NCBI GenBank assembly: GCA_038224615.1
Contig: JBBRFH010000097.1
Location: 1-11,697 of the forward strand
Direction: 5' to 3'
Source: JBBRFH01 sp038224615
GTDB taxonomy: Bacteria > Planctomycetota > Phycisphaerae > Tepidisphaerales > Tepidisphaeraceae
Length of the DNA stretch: 11,697 nucleotides
Of the stretch, positions 11,579-11,697 are shown piece by piece. Both the position numbers and the translations under genes were made by a program. Every line of letters starts with the position of its first letter. The first letter of the stretch is position 1. Under the pieces are notes generated by a model, which ran no database searches, was not told the DNA's origin, and saw nothing but the letters and a program-made list of their open reading frames with translations.

Positions 11579-11697
11579 ATGCGACTAAGGCTTAGCGGCG
11601 AACAGGTTGTTCAGCGTCTGCGGCAGTCTCCCGCCGTTGGCCTTGTGGGACCCCGTCAATGCGGTAAAACCACGCTCGCGCGGAGCATGGGCGGGCT
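11579..11697 (+). CDS. AAA ATPase of the AAA_14/DUF4143 type, N-terminal fragment
   Basis: The gene runs off the right edge after about 40 codons. The protein starts MRLRLSGEQVVQRLRQ and contains PAVGLVGPRQCGKTTLARSM, with the Walker A motif GPRQCGKTT. A short N-terminal helix followed directly by 'AV.LxGPRQxGKTTLA' is the signature of the widespread AAA_14/DUF4143 ATP-binding proteins, whose cellular role is mostly unknown. A second in-frame ATG lies at 11570, but it overlaps the TAAAAT box; the ATG at 11579 sits 7 nt after that box, so it is preferred. There is no Shine-Dalgarno sequence. The C-terminal DUF4143 domain lies outside the window and is not verified. Confidence 0.8.
   Translation, partial: MRLRLSGEQVVQRLRQSPAVGLVGPRQCGKTTLARSMGG

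Overview
The window is GC-rich bacterial DNA, all chromosomal in character, with no phage, plasmid or CRISPR genes. Several features point to a planctomycete-like (PVC) or similar environmental bacterium: a glycogen branching enzyme that looks like the eukaryotic GBE1 type, a REP-associated (RAYT-type) transposase with its own REP hairpins, many starts without a Shine-Dalgarno sequence, and intergenic spaces packed with small palindromic repeats. The lineage is an inference; no rRNA or marker gene is present.

Layout. Positions 1-3633 read leftwards: the branching enzyme (glgB), a RAYT transposase, lipB (octanoyltransferase) and the first 50 codons of a FIST-like protein that starts 2 nt after lipB stops. 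REP hairpins bracket the RAYT gene; one supplies the glgB stop codon and another lies just upstream of lipB. A 262-nt divergent spacer with a nested structured element separates glgB from a rightward sugar phosphate isomerase/epimerase (3896-4726). From 5106 to 8512 the genes again read leftwards: a YpfJ-type zinc metallopeptidase, a Rid-family protein, and a two-gene unit of a HAD-IIA phosphatase and a glycerophosphodiester phosphodiesterase. After a 677-nt repeat island comes cstA (9190-11004, leftward), then an unrecognised leftward reading frame without a start, and at the right edge the beginning of a rightward AAA/DUF4143-type ATPase.

How the genes fit together. The phosphodiesterase and HAD phosphatase make a plausible glycerophosphodiester to glycerol-3-phosphate to glycerol salvage pair. 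glgB (glycogen), lipB (lipoate for pyruvate and 2-oxoglutarate dehydrogenases) and cstA (peptide/pyruvate uptake) are core carbon metabolism, but nothing visible links them as one system.

The most unusual content is between the genes. (1) Two copies of a 239-bp MITE-like element share imperfect ~25-bp terminal inverted repeats and each is flanked by a 3-bp TNA duplication (TGA and TCA). That points to mobilisation by an IS5-family (IS1031/IS427-type) transposase, which is not in the window. Copy 1 sits exactly on the isomerase stop codon; copy 2 is nested inside a 28-bp perfect inverted repeat. (2) The MITE core, a separate palindrome at 7495-7609 and a solo arm at 8621-8660 all carry CGAA boxes in the same 8-9-12-nt register. 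(3) The RAYT gene has three REP copies with compensatory stem changes. (4) Six genes have a TANNNT box 6-12 nt before the ATG and no Shine-Dalgarno sequence, suggesting widespread leaderless or very short-leader transcripts.
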